Shown in pieces: positions 11,139 through 23,329 of a DNA stretch of 64,000 nucleotides; positions within the stretch are counted from its first letter, which is position 1, and the number at the start of each line of letters is the position of its first letter. Made by a program: the position numbers and the translations under genes. The notes under the pieces are model-generated. The model was not told the origin of the DNA and ran no database searches. It worked only from the letters and a program-made list of their open reading frames with translations. The DNA comes from Cryptomeria japonica (Eukaryota > Streptophyta > Pinopsida > Cupressales > Cupressaceae), in assembly GCF_030272615.1 (NCBI RefSeq), contig NC_081406.1, positions 219,965,497 through 220,029,496 on the forward strand, given 5' to 3'.

Positions 11139-12319
11139 TTTTGGTGAACCCGACATGAACATCCTTTCTGATTATTCATGGTTAGATCTGAAAATTGGAT
11201 TCCTTGATTACATTTCCATGTTTGATCTTTTGCAAAATTTTAGAGGTTAATTGCATAAAAAACCCTAAATTTTCTTTTTGGAAATTGAACTTGTGAAATG
11301 TTTAATTGCTAATGCTTATTTCAAATCTACTCTTCTATTACAAATTATCAATTCATGTTTGTGCTTTAATTTTGAAAATTAAGTGGTTAAGTGTCAAAAC
11401 CCTAATTTTTAAAATCCTCTTGATTCAACCTTTGTCCGACAATTTCATTGATCAAAACATCTCCAAATTAGCTATAACTTTGGATTCCGCAATAAAATCA
11501 CAATATCTTTCATCCCTGAAAATTTGGAAAAAAGTTGCGAGGACCGTGTGCACTCCGAGCGCCATCGTCCCCGACATTTTTTCTGAAATTTCGGGAGCTA
11601 GATCTTACTGTATTTTTCTGCTAAAATCCAGAATTTTGGTTGATTTTATCAATTATAACACTTTCAAAATTACAGTCAAAGTTGGTCTAGTGATTGCTTG
11701 GATTAAGGCTTCTAATCATTCAAAAATTGTTGAAACTGAAATTCATGTCAAAATTGTGTTTCTTACTATCCTAAATCTGAAAAGTGTGTTTGCATTCATT
11801 CAAAATTTCAGTGCTTTATTCAAATTCTTGCAATTTGTGACTTTTGAAATTAAGTGCTTAATTACAACAACTTTGATTTCCACTTTCAAAATTGAATTTT
11901 GCATGAAATTGAGTCAACTTTTAAAATCCAAAACTTGCATTGCTTTTGGTATTCCCTCTAAAATAAAAAAATTCAAAATTTCAGTTTCCCTCTCTTTTTC
12001 AAAATTCAAATTTTGCATTTTTCGACAATCTTGGTAGGATTCAATTTTGAGATTGCAACTTTAATTTGGCCTATCTACAGATCGTAAAATCACTCAATTT
12101 TTTCAGATTAGCTTTAAAATCATCATAACTTTCATCCCTGCAAATTTTGAGAAAAGTTGCAAGGACCGTGTGCACTCCGAGCACCATGGTCCTGGACATT
12201 TTTTCCGAAATTTCGGGATATTGTCATGATTGCATTTAACAGCTTAAATCTAGGAGATTGGCTGATTTTACTGAAAATTGCTACCTCTAAATTTAAAATT
12301 TTCTCTCCCTCTCTAGTGC
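11139..12319 (+). promoter_or_regulatory. Leader of element C, with probable primer binding site and duplicated motif
   Basis: Directly after the LTR comes TTTTGGTGAACCCGACATG; the TGGTGAACCCGAC part has the position and form of a primer binding site, but I cannot name the tRNA. The leader is AT-rich. It contains two related blocks of about 160 bases (about 11500-11660 and 12115-12280), each with the motif AGGACCGTGTGCACTCCGAG near 11540 and 12162. A third version of the motif is in the LTR at 10739. A 243-codon open frame (11306-12037) crosses the first block but looks like chance. Confidence 0.6.
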
Positions 12320-15300
12320 ATGAGTTTTACAACAATAAGCCCTACTTACACTATTCCCGTTAGACGAAGCCGTAGAATTAAGTCTTTCCAAGGTTTAATT
12401 ACCGAAGAGATGGAACCTAATTTGAATAGCCTTTTTAGCGAGGACATGGATAATTCCTCTAATCCTCTTAATGATGAAGAAGCTCTCCATGAGGTTTCTG
12501 TAGAACAACTTTCGAAATTGGATAATCAATTTGACGATTTTCGACAATGGATGTCTCAAGAATACCCCGATAGTCAAGCTCTTCCTTTAATTGAGGGTCT
12601 AAAACATATGCTTCAAAGTGATAAGAATGGAATTGATATTTTGCGTGGTATTGCACACATTGTGGATTCGAATGTGATGCCTATGAAGAGTTGTGCTGAA
12701 ACTTTAGGTTATACACAACCTCCCACTCAAGTCAATCATTCTATTCCTTTGACAACTTCTATTGCTAGCATACCTACCTTTACATCAAACATAATGACTA
12801 CTTCTATACAAGACATTCCTCTTGTGATCACCAGTCATGGGGGCAATCCTTCTTCTTCAATTAACCCTCTTCCTTCATTTAATCCAACTTCTTCATTCAT
12901 TCCTTCAATGAGTGTTCCTATTACATCTCCACAAATGAACATGACGCAAGGGGGCAATTCATTTAACCATTCCATTCCTCCTTGTATTGTTCCTCCTGTC
13001 CAATCATCTCCTGTGACTAACTATCATAGTGTCCCGCCACCTTACTCTTTACCTTCTTTCAATAACATAACACCTCCATCTCAATCTAACACATCTAATA
13101 TGAACTCTTCAACTGAAGTGACCATTAACAATCTTGCACAAACTGTCTCTTCTTTACAGCAACAGATTGCCTCTATGAATCAATCTAAGTTTAGTGTGCC
13201 CACATTTGATGTTGTGAGCCCACTTTCTCTTGACATTGTTCGAGCTATTCCCCCTAAACATGTTGAAATCCCGCATTTGGAGCTTTATAATGGTAAAGGT
13301 GATCCTCTAACACATGTTAAGACTTTTCAAACAATATGTACCTACTTTGCTTATGACCAAAGGTTGCTTGCAAAACTATTCACTAGAACATTAAGAGACA
13401 AAGCCCTACAATGGTATTGCTCGTTGCCTTCTTATTCTATTACTTCTTTTGAACAACTTGCAAATGCTTTCATTCAACAATTTCAAAACAATATAAGTCC
13501 AAAAGTTACTTTGATTGATTTAATGCATTGTAAACAAGGTGTTAAGGAAAAAGTGACTGATTTCATTGGTAGATATAAGCATTTGTATGCTCAAATTTCT
13601 TTTCCAGTGCCTGACAATGATATTCAAAGAATCTTTATTTCTAATTTACAAAAAGATATTCGAGACAAACTTCTGTTTTCTGAGTTTACTTCTTTCCAAC
13701 AGTTGTGTGCAACTCTTCACAATTATCAACTGACTGTGAGTCAAATGGAACAATCACATCCTATGGCTCCGAGTGATAAGGGTGATAGCAGTCAACAACC
13801 ATTTGGGAAGTTTAAAACGAACAGAGATTCCATCAAATTCAATGAAAACATCATCAATAACAATGTGAATGCAGCATCAGGTGTGCCTCGTATTTCTAAG
13901 TTTTTCAAGAAAGAAAGAAAGTTTACTCCTTTGAATGAATCATTGCATAGTATTATGAATAAGTTATTGGAACAAAATGTTCTTACTCTTCCTCCTATAA
14001 GGCAAATTGATCCTACAAAGATTACTTCACCTTGTTTTGATAACAAATCTTTTTGTCAATTTCATCGTCAACTTGGGCATGATACTAAAAAATGTTTTGC
14101 TTTAAAGGGTAAAATTCAAGATCTGATTGATAATAATACTATCTCTGTTTCTGGAGTGAATGATAAAGGCAACACATCTGTAGCTCCTCCTAACCAAAAT
14201 CTTCAGATTTTTACTGATCCATTACCTTCTCATACCTCTAATGTGATTGAGACTAACGATTCCTCTCTCTCATCTGATGGTCTTGTGTCTATGACTCCGA
14301 ATGTGATTAACTTTGTAGAGCAGCAAGAAAACCCTAAAGATCCTTCCATCACATTTGATTCTAGTGAAACTATCAAGGCACCTGATGGTCCTTTATACAT
14401 AGTTGCAAAAGTCAAGGATACACCTTGCCGTGGAGTGCTTATTGATCCTTCGTGCATGGTTAATGTTATTACTGAAGAATTTCTTTTTACTGTGCAATTG
14501 AATCAAGTGATCTATGACAAAACAGATGTAATTGTGAAGTTATTTGATGCATTTTCTTCCACTGCAATTGGTTCTATTACATTACCTATTGAAGTTCATA
14601 ACAAATCCCTTGATGTGAACTTTGCTATTATTCCTTCATCTGAACAATTTCGTGTGAAGCTTGGCTATCCTTGGCTATCTTCCATGAAAGCTATTGCTTC
14701 TCCTATTCATAAATGTTTGAAATTTCCCCATAAAGGTGAAGTTGTTACTATCAATCATAGTCTCTTTAAACTAGCTAAAAGAACTTCTAGCGTTCCTATT
14801 GATTATTTTTGGCCTAAACAATTCCAATCTCTTCCTCCGTGAAGTGATCATCTTTTCAAATCTTATCAAAAGTGGAAAACAGATATGATCCTATCTCTAA
14901 GTGAACCTAGAACACCTAAACTTGATATTCCTATCGTTCTTGAGAAGGAGGTTCTTCCTTTGAAAGATAAAACTAATGTCTTTCCTCAAGAAGATTCCCA
15001 ACCCATTCCTATGGATGTGATTATGTCTGTGCCTAATAAACTTTCTAAAAGTAGACCTATACCTCCTCGTCATGATGGACTTGGTCTCCTTCCTAAACCA
15101 AATATTCCTCCTTTATATGGAGCAGTTCCTCCTCCTTCCTTTTATAGAGAGAAGAGACCTTCTTCTTCTCCTATTATCCAATGTAAGAGACCACAACCTA
15201 AACACCCAAGTGATAAGGATGAGAACATTCTTCCTCCTCAATCTTCTCCACTTCCTACTAAGACTAGATGAAATCGTTCTGCGCGTGAACGCCGACGAAA

Positions 15301-15763
15301 GCGTCGTCTTAGAGCTCAAGCAACTGCTTCTCAAACTTTGCAATCTCCAAAAACACCTTCAACAAGCATTATTCCATTTTCTCCTCAGCCAGAAATTGAG
15401 CCAAAATCTCCTAAACATAAGCTGCATGATGGTCTTGATCCTGTGCGAGTTAAAGATCCTATTTTTATAAATCTTGATGATGACATAGATGAAAATGTTA
15501 TTCATGATGAAAATGTTACTTCTCTTGCTTCTGATAGTGAATATGAACTTGTTGATATTGATAACCATTTATCTAATGACTTTTCTAAAGCACTTATCCT
15601 AGCTCCTAGACAAGAACAACGTGGCTTGGAAGATGAACATAGCCCTTGTTTGGATCTTGTGATAACTCCATCTGTTGTGTTGGATGTTCCTCCTCTAGCG
15701 TGTTCCCTGCCTTCCCGAAACATTGATCAGCAAGATCGGGGGGTAGATGACGTGCTAGACTAG
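12320..15763 (+). pseudogene. gag plus protease-like polyprotein of element C, two TGA stops
   Basis: One frame of 1147 codons broken only by TGA at 14840-14842 and 15269-15271; both could come from CGA by C-to-T change. Residues 1-300 are Ser/Pro/Asn-rich. Residues about 315-425 hold a retrotransposon gag domain (HLELYNGKGDPLTHVKTF, then ALQWYCSLP). At residues 579-592 the text FCQFHRQLGHDTKKCF gives C-x2-H-x4-H-x4-C, the gypsy-type zinc finger. Residues about 690-820 look like a retropepsin fold (GVLID... and LGYPWLSSMKAI), but the active-site triplet reads D-P-S (Asp at about residue 709) instead of D-[ST]-G. The last 300 codons are Pro/Ser-rich then acidic. No polymerase domains follow. 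The ATG at 12320 is the first in the frame after the leader. Confidence 0.8.
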
Positions 15764-16505
15764 TTTCATTAGCATAGCAGATTCTCTCCTCCTTTCTTTT
15801 GTTACTTCTTCTATATGTTATTCTCATTCTTCTATTTGTTGTCCTTAGTGTTGTCTACTTGAGGACGATGCAAAGCATTGAGATCTCTTTTGGTCTCTCT
15901 CATGTTGACTCAAAAGACACATGTGTTCCCTTCTTCTAGGTGACCTTCCTTGATTGGGAAAGAAGAACAATTATGCATACATACATATGATATACATGAC
16001 TTATCATTCAACATACTGACCCCGAGGAAAGTGAAGTCACCTTGTGCTTTGTGTTTTGTGTCTATTATCCTTGGGTTTATCTCACACTTGGGGGCTAAAT
16101 CCTTGTGATAATGTGCTCCTTCCCTTCTCATTTCTTATGTGTATCACTACGTTAAAGCAATCACCCCCGTTGAGGCGTGTGTGATTGCTTTAACATAGGG
16201 GGGCATACACCCCATCTTACCCTTCAGGATACTTGAAAATTTCTTGGCGAGCTTAGCTTTGCCTTGAAAATTTTTGGTATTTCTCTTGCATGACTCATAG
16301 TGAGGGAACCTTACTACTGATAGTCATGGTTCTCCCTCGTGATCTTCCCTTTTACTTTGTCAATCGAAGTCGTAAGATCCTTAGTCCACTGGGGGCTTGG
16401 TGTGTCTTGCCTCCTTGACGTGGTGAAAGTCTTTCAATGTTGTTTCCTTGTACTTTACCGGAAGTATGAGTGTACGCCTATACTCCCGCTAAAGTGGGGG
16501 CTAAA
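15764..16505 (+). other. 3' non-coding region and polypurine tract of element C
   Basis: No coding frame supported. It contains the purine-rich AAAGTGGGGGCTAAA at 16491-16505, directly before the LTR start, which is the polypurine tract. An inverted repeat around AAGCAATCACCCCCG and GTGTGATTGCTTTAAC lies at about 16155-16195. Confidence 0.7.
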
Positions 16506-17783
16506 TGTAGCATCCTAAAATTACGACACTTGCAATTTCGACTATATTTTGGTCTTCACGATGGCGACACAACACGAAACCTGAATGGAGACCCCGAAAC
16601 TTGTTCACGACATCAAAAAACTGCATTTTTCCAGCACCCTGCCTGATCCCTCCTTGCACCCTGCTGTCCCGGGAGGTGGGACCAGAGCGCCCAACGCTCT
16701 GGTCCTTCAGGACCAGGGCACCCAGTGCCCTGGTCCCCCAGGACCATGGCGCCCAGCGCCCTGGTCCATGGCCCTATTTTTGGGCCCAGTCTCCTTTGGG
16801 GCTTCAGGTCTTTTTGTTTGCAAATTGGAAAATTATCTTTCCTTGTCGGCCCAAGATTAGAAAAATCAGTCTATCAACCCTAATTAGCAAGTATATAAAC
16901 TACATTTCCTCTCCCATTTTGGGTAAGAAGGACATATGTGTACAAGACGTGGAAACGATACTCAAGCATTCAAGCATTCAAGCATTCAAGCATTCCTTGA
17001 AGCAATTGATCATTCCAAGTCTCCATTCAAGGCTAAGTGTTGCATTCAAGACAAGGATTCAACCATTGAAGAGGAGATCACATACTACAATATACAACAT
17101 ACAACATACAACAACATCTATACCTTCACACATAAGGATACAAACATCCTTACAACAAGGTATTAGTACTTGTTTTACATTACAAACATTTACATTTACA
17201 ACATTTCTCATTTTTTGGTTAATTCCAAAACCGGGGTTTGACCTAAGGGTAAACCCCTAATCCCTAACCCCCCAATCGTCTTCGCTTTTCTGTGTGTAGG
17301 TTGCAGGTATGCGGCTGGAATTGAAGATCCGGAATCCTTGTGCAAAGACAAACAGAGCCCCCTTCGTTTTGCGGACTTTTCGGAGGACCGTGTGCACGCC
17401 GGGCGCCATCATCCTGTCAACTTTTGCTCAAATTTGCAGGACAGCGCCGTATCAACATTTTACTACTAATTCCAGGTCCGCAGCTTCATCCTATATCCTT
17501 GTCTCAGTTTATAAGTGAATCTTTCTCACTTTTCATGCATTCCTAGCTTAATCATTCTATCTACATTCTTTACAAAAGAGGGTAGCCTTGCTGTCTTAAC
17601 CCTTGAAACTCATTTAGAATCCAATCTTGCCTTGTGTGGGATTGGATCTTGTGGGTTTCAACCCCTCTTTTGAATGTAAAGTCTCCCCTAAGTGGAAACC
17701 ATCAACCCTAGCGACCTCCCTTCTCTCTCCTTGGAGTTGGAAGAGGGGAGATCAACTAGGGTTTGATCATTTTCCGCTTTACA
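16506..17783 (+). repeat. 3' LTR of element C (1278 bp)
   Basis: Copy of 9877-11138 with small differences. The 18-base palindrome CTGGTCCTTCAGGACCAG at 16699-16716 is perfect here apart from its 2-base centre, while the 5' LTR copy near 10070 has one arm mutated (ACTAG for ACCAG). Confidence 0.9.
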
Positions 17784-18836
17784 GTGATACCAGCAAATGT
17801 AAAGATATCAGCAGATTCATTCAGTGTACAAGTTACAAATGTTTAGGACAATAGTCCTCTGGATCAAAATGTATAGGTTGAGGACACTATTCATAAGGAG
17901 GAACCAACAATAACTAATTTTGCACCAAGTGACGAAGCCACCAGTGGAAAAGAGGAAGCTATTAAAGTTAATCAGCCATCAGGGGTGAGGGGAGAGGAAT
18001 CTTGTAGGGAACCGGTAGCAAGCACATCATTGTTGTAAATTGACACCTCATAGGTAGAGAAGAAAAGAATAACTGAGATAATTTCTACTGAGCTCATGAT
18101 GATGGTTGCTCAGAAGATGATGAAGGAAGGATCTATGAACAAAGAAATTATTGATGAGTCTATCCCAATTTTGCATAGACTTGTCTCGGAGTGCCAATTT
18201 GACAAAGGAGCAAGCCCATTGGGCAAGTTCAAAATAATCACAGAGCACATTTCTAAGGACTTTCAATCTTTATAGCAGATATCAAATCGACAGGCATTGG
18301 AGAGATTCACACAAGCTAAGAGAGCTACTTTTGATCAGATGATTGAATCTGAGAAGAAAGAGATTACTGATAAACTGAAGTTAATTGATAATTCTTTAAG
18401 GCAATGTACTAATATTTACAGGGTATGTTGCAACATGGTTTTACTTACAACAAAGATAGATAAAGGGATTAAGGATTCATATGAGAAAATTGTAGGTATA
18501 GTCAATTCTTTTGTTGGTTCAAATTCTTTGACTACATCTATTGATGGTCAAATTTTGGTATTGGAAGCTCAAGTTTTAGCTCTTGAAAGGGAAAAAGACA
18601 AAATCATAAGGAGAGATAAAGGTCTCATAGGATTGTTGAGTCCCCGATTGGACTCTTTGAGTACACATAAGAAGGAATGTATTGATTTAGTTGGTAGGTA
18701 CATGCTGATAGAGCTTAATGAGAAAGAGTCATATGCTCACATGCTTAATGGACTTGTACCTATATTTGACACATTCAAATCAGGTTGGGACAGCTATGTA
18801 GAGCTTTTGGAGAAAGCCTATCCAGAAATTTTCTAG
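17784..18836 (+). pseudogene. Element A second-ORF-like protein, C-terminal part, broken
   Basis: Continues the 9032-9876 frame once element C and one copy of GTGAT are removed. Several stops lie before 18290, then it is open from 18297 to the TAG ending at 18836. The open part is strongly helical and charged (AKRATFDQMIESEKKEITDK, later QVLALEREKDKIIRRDK), so coiled coil is likely. No named domain. The C-terminal part of element E's second ORF (40517-41101, minus) has a similar helical character, which suggests the same protein type. Confidence 0.6.
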
Positions 18837-19117
18837 TATATTCAGCTCTGGTAAGAGATTTTGGGACACACTTTGTACAATATTTCATTCTTCGTCCCGG
18901 TTTTTCGTATTTTTTTGGCATTGATGTCAAAGGAGGAGGTATAGGTGAAAAATATATTCTTGACATCAAAAGATATGAAGGTATGGAGTATTTTGTATAG
19001 ATCATGATCACAGATGGATATTCAGCTTAGGGGGAGCAGTCTCAGGGTGGAAACCGATAGATGGAAACCATTATCATTTTTCACATGAGTGTTGCCATCA
19101 ATGCCAAAGGGGAATAT
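18837..19117 (+). other. 3' non-coding region and polypurine tract of element A
   Basis: Contains CTTAGGGGGAGCAGTCTCAG near 19026 and, directly before the LTR, GTTGCCATCAATGCCAAAGG plus GGAATAT (19091-19117), the polypurine tract form shared with B, E and G. Confidence 0.7.
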
Positions 19118-19769
19118 TGTTGGCAATTGACACTCATTTTATTGGTTTCATATGTTGTCATTGATGCAACATGTTCCGGATTTCATTCTTTGGTTTGGTT
19201 GTTCACTAACAAACACTTCACCAACATCGACTGGTATCTTCATCGGTAGGAAGGATTGTATGGGTACCAACATTGGAGGCCGGCATGACTTACATCAGGA
19301 TACCAATATTGGAGGCCGAAATCAGTTGGGAGATCTGACAATCGACAATTCATTTTGATATTTATGTATGTATGTAATTGAGCCGACATGTATATTCATT
19401 TTGTAATTATCTATGTAAGCTGACATGAGGCATGAAGAATTGTAAGGGTATATAGGCCAGTTGATTAGATCATTTTGTGATATGTGAAATATAGGAGAAT
19501 TTGATGATGTTTTGTAATGCGAAGATCATGAGGACATTTATGTAAGAGGTTATTCCAGTAAGGGTTTAGGGTTTCAGAACCAGAATAGTCAAAGCTTAAC
19601 TAGAACTGTATTCATTTGTGTGGTTGGCTTATTGATTGCTTTACTTCTTTCAACTATATATGGACCAGTTTACCGGTTGGTGATTGCATGTTATTGTAAG
19701 GTTAAAATTGAACATTCTGATAGAGCACTGATTCACCCCCCTCCCTCTCAGTGTTCTTGGGTTCCAACA
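19118..19769 (+). repeat. 3' LTR of element A (652 bp)
   Basis: Starts TGTTGGCAATTGACACTC after the polypurine tract and ends GGTTCCAACA at 19769. A C-rich tract (CACCCCCCTCCCTCTCAGTG) lies near the end, as in the other LTRs. The 5' partner is outside the window, so the end is set by the TG...CA rule and the C-rich tract rather than by comparison. Confidence 0.65.
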
Positions 19770-22330
19770 TATTACATGCCCATTAAATGTATAGGTCCAA
19801 TTGTTAATTTATTTTGTATTAAATATTATAAAAAGACATTCTAGATGACCTTACTACATATTATTACTTGTATAGGTGACTATACAACCCCCAACAAATA
19901 CTAAATGTACAAGGTAAAATGTGTAAATTTTACTATTAAATCACCTTTTGTAGCCTTATCTTTTCCCATCTTTTCTATCAAGAGGTCAATAGAAGACTTG
20001 GGAATTTATTGAATATATTATGTTGTTTTATTTACTAGGGTAAACTTTGTTATTGATAATTTGAGATTTACATCTCTTATTCTACTTTATCATAGAATAG
20101 GGTTATAACATCTATACGCTCAACTCCTTTGACACCAATTAAAATAGATAATTGTACCTTAGATATCTTTGGAGAAGGAAACATTATCATTGAGGTTAGC
20201 CACAAGAAATCCTTTACAATGGGCTTGGTGACTATCTTTTGGTTTAGAATATTTGATCAAACCATAATACGGCATCATGAGTTGAAGATACCCCTTGTGT
20301 TGAAATCCTTGGTGCATTCCTTCTAGGAGTCTTATTCGAAGGATAATTTGCAATTTACCTTCTTTCATATCTTGACATCCTGATGATGGATCATAGAGTG
20401 TGATTTGAAATGTTGATGCAAAAGAAAGTCACACAATCAAATCTAGAAGCATCTATAGAGACTTTTGAGGAGTTAGAAACCTAGTTGGAGGAGTGGTGGT
20501 TTTCTTAGGATGCTATTCTCAACTTTAATATTGCTTGATATTATACTAATTTTAATCTCATCTTTAATATTTAAAAAAAAATGAACATTTCCAAAATTTT
20601 GGAATATTTTTTATTTAGTCATTTTCACATCACTATGACAATCATGATACAAACATAGTATTCTATACAAAGAGGTTTTGTGCATAAGGTGTTTCATGTC
20701 TCTACACTCAAATACCATACTCTTGAATGATCATATAACCAATACCAACTTTACACTTCATCCCTAACAAGAAGTGGTAATTAATGAAGTCCATTTTTGC
20801 TAAATATTAAATAATTTGGTATTTAATAAAGGAGCTCACATTATTGAACCATGTAAATGTGTAGATTCATTCCCAAGAGCATGCAATGTATGTATATCAT
20901 CACATATACATGAGTTATTTTAACAATTTTAGTTATTTTGACATAGATTAAAATTTTAAATTTAATTATTTTATAGAATTATAGGTACATTAATCAAAAT
21001 ATTAGATATGCTAACATTCAAGCATAGAACCTACTAGACCTTTCATGGAGGAAACCTTCAAATTCTGGTAACAAGTATATTTCAATTCTTCACACCTTCT
21101 GAGGTACATTCATGTGAAGATCAATGATGATACTGAATTCTAAATTTTAGATATATCATTTAATTTTAATATATTTTAGTTAAGATTAATTTCAACTATG
21201 ATAGTTTTTTATTCTATTTTACAATAAATATTATTTTATCAATTGTCATTTTAAAAATCGTAAATTTAATTTCATTTTCCCCATAATTGAAAATTTGAAA
21301 AAGTTATTGCATGCGTATTAAATCTATAAATCCAATTGTTAATTTATTTAATATTAAATATTAAGAAAAACACATTATAAATTCTACAACATACCTAGCT
21401 CAAATTTTGAATGTTTTCCCATTTAAAAAATTTCCTAGACAAAATGCCTAAACATCATGATATAAAAAGTCTCTTTTTTTTCTCTCCATAAATTTAGGTA
21501 ACATAATTTTTATTACTTTTATCAATGACCAAACCTACAATAAAGTCCACATGAAATATAATGAAAAGTCCTTGCACATTTACAAGAATCCTTAATTTCC
21601 ATATTCTTTAAGAGACCTGCCTCGATCAATCAATCATTTGGTCGCCATTTGGAGTTGGTGGAATATATTATTTTGAAATATTTTCAAAAGGCTTGGGAAT
21701 ATATTATTTTGAAATATATTCAAAAGGTTTGAGAGTATATTATTTTGAAATTCTCATTATAGTTGGGAAATCTACCACGGCATTATCCTTTGTGCAATGG
21801 ACGGTGGAAATTTCAAAATGTGCGGTGCATCATACCTCCCACTATAATATAGAATTTTAGGGTAAAAGCATCATGATTAAACAATCCACATTTTAAGATC
21901 AAAAGTCATTTGAGTTTAATATAGAAATGAAAAGTGTATAGTTTAATATGTTTTTTTTTGAATTTTTTAATAAATATTATAATAATTCTTTTTCTAATTT
22001 TCTTGGGATGTAAACAACTTTTAAATTTTATAATCTATCATGTATTCAATTTTTTCAAACTTCAAACATCTCAATTTAATTTTACTTCTTATCAATATGC
22101 TATCTTAGATGCTACCAAATCTATAATAATATTTCTTAGACACAATATTGTAGGTAGCATTTGCAACTTTTAAAAGTTGATTTTTCTATTGATTGTATTT
22201 TTTATTTCAATTGACAATTTGTTCAATTTTGCATTCAAATGGACATGGACACTCATAGAGCTACTTATTTAATAATGAGATTGTTGCATGAATGTATAAC
22301 ATGTAACACATAACAATAGAAGCAATTAAA
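19770..22330. other. AT-rich intergenic DNA with an 80-base direct repeat
   Basis: No coding frame supported. The stretch at 19771-19845 (ATTACATGCCCATTAAATG, then CCAATTGTTAATTTATTT) recurs in diverged form at 21305-21382 in the same orientation, 1.53 kb apart. Element A ends exactly at the left copy. The pair could be the ends of an old small element or chance survivors of an older duplication. Confidence 0.45.
21661..21756. repeat. 36-base tandem repeat, about 2.7 copies
   Basis: GAATATATTATTTTGAAATA occurs at 21661 and 21697 and as GAGTATATTATTTTGAAATT at 21733, each followed by TTCAAAAGG-type text. The period is 36 bases. Confidence 0.8.
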
Positions 22331-22700
22331 ATAGTTGGTGTACATGGGATGTTTTATTTAACTAGTTCATTACCTCAGTTCTATTCACATTAGTTACTTA
22401 ATTTTACTTAGGGTACACATAAGCAGTTATCACTTTATGTGTTACGTCATAAGATTAAAATAGATTTCATAATCTTATGCGATGCTACGTCTCACCTTGG
22501 TTTATATAACCAAGGGACTCCCGTTGTATTCTAATTCATTGAATCTAATCTATCATTTTCATCCTTTCACATAATAGAATTATTCTCTCATAATTGATAT
22601 CTTGTTCTTTCATAAAAACTCTCAAATCTTTGGGTGGCTATGTCTTCAACCAAATCTTACATCGTATAGAGAATTCTATATCAAATCTTACACTTGTAAC
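22330..22700 (+). repeat. Possible solo or partial LTR
   Basis: Looks like a promoter-bearing LTR fragment: a perfect 9-base inverted repeat (CATAAGATT / AATCTTATG at 22448-22456 and 22471-22479), then GGTTTATATAACCAAGGGAC, a plausible TATA box, then T/C-rich text. No partner copy is in the window, so this is a guess from composition. Confidence 0.3.
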
Positions 22701-22859
22701 TTCTATAGTAGTTCAATTGATTTAAAATCTAGAAACAAATATCAAATACTTAAGACCAAGCTTGAATAACACATTTAGAATCAATCACAAAACATTCTTA
22801 GTTGTTTAGTTTTAGAGATGTAGTATTGGATGTGGTTAAAACCTTTAGGATCAAGATTG

Positions 22860-23180
22860 ACCAAATTATTGTCATTCTAATACCCCCTAATCTTATCAAT
22901 TTTACTATATATTTTTCTAAAAGTCTCCCAAGCCTCCTTTGATATTTTACATGATTCAATACCACATTCTAAATTAAAAGAGACTAATGAACATATGCAT
23001 CCAAGTGTTTTCTCATGATCTCTCATATTACCTTTGGATTAGTATTAGTAGGTTCAAGAATAGATTCTCTTAGATATTGTAGATAATATTTTTCCATTAG
23101 ATACTTCCATGCTAATTTGTCTCCATAAAGCATTATTATATGGAGTTACGAGTTCAATTTGGTATTTCTCCATTGTAAAT
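22860..23180 (-). pseudogene. Copia gag fossil (UBN2-like), minus strand
   Basis: Reading the minus strand from about 23175, the text YQIELVTPYNNALWRQ is followed by ESCKISKEAWETFRKIYSK, the pattern of copia gag proteins (a tryptophan-rich start, then the AKEAWDTL-like helix). Stops and shifts are frequent. No other part of the element can be recognised with certainty. A diverged partial copy of the DNA around 23050-23320 lies at 27720-27985. Confidence 0.5.
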
Positions 23181-23329
23181 AAACAACTATCACAAGATTA
23201 CCATCTCAAAATATCCAAAGAAGGATCCCCCAATAGTGTATGATCTTGGCACTTTATACTTAGTATGACTACAAGTGCCACTAGTTAGAAGTACTGAAGT
23301 GGACTTGATCTTATTGTATGTAAATACCA

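Larger units (their letters stand above)
9877..17783 (+). mobile_element. Element C: complete TR-GAG-like Ty3/gypsy-type retrotransposon
   Basis: 7.9 kb, with direct LTRs at 9877-11138 and 16506-17783, flanked by the 5-bp target duplication GTGAT (9872-9876 and 17784-17788). LTRs start TGTAGCATCC and end CTTTACA. Inside are a 1.2-kb leader, one long gag-plus-protease-like frame and a non-coding tail with a polypurine tract. There is no reverse transcriptase, RNase H or integrase. This fits the non-autonomous class known in plants as TR-GAG. It is inserted in the coding frame of element A. The target duplication is perfect and the LTRs look very similar by eye, so the insertion is fairly young compared with its surroundings. 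Confidence 0.9.
9025..19769 (+). mobile_element. Element A: LTR retrotransposon, 3' part, split by element C
   Basis: The coding frame at 9032-9876 continues in frame after element C at 17784. It is followed by a non-coding stretch, a polypurine tract and a 3' LTR at 19118-19769. The 5' part of A lies left of the window, because B (with LINE L) is inserted in its coding region. The LTR differs from those of B, E, G and D. No polymerase is visible in the part that remains. Confidence 0.7.

Noticed and set aside
11306-12037. 243-codon open frame in the leader of element C
   Set aside because: Rich in Ile, Leu, Lys and Phe as expected from AT-rich DNA; it crosses duplicated leader blocks and has no known motif. 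Treated as non-coding.
20129-20368. Overlapping open frames of 65 and 69 codons on opposite strands
   Set aside because: Short, with no motif clear enough to call a copia fragment.
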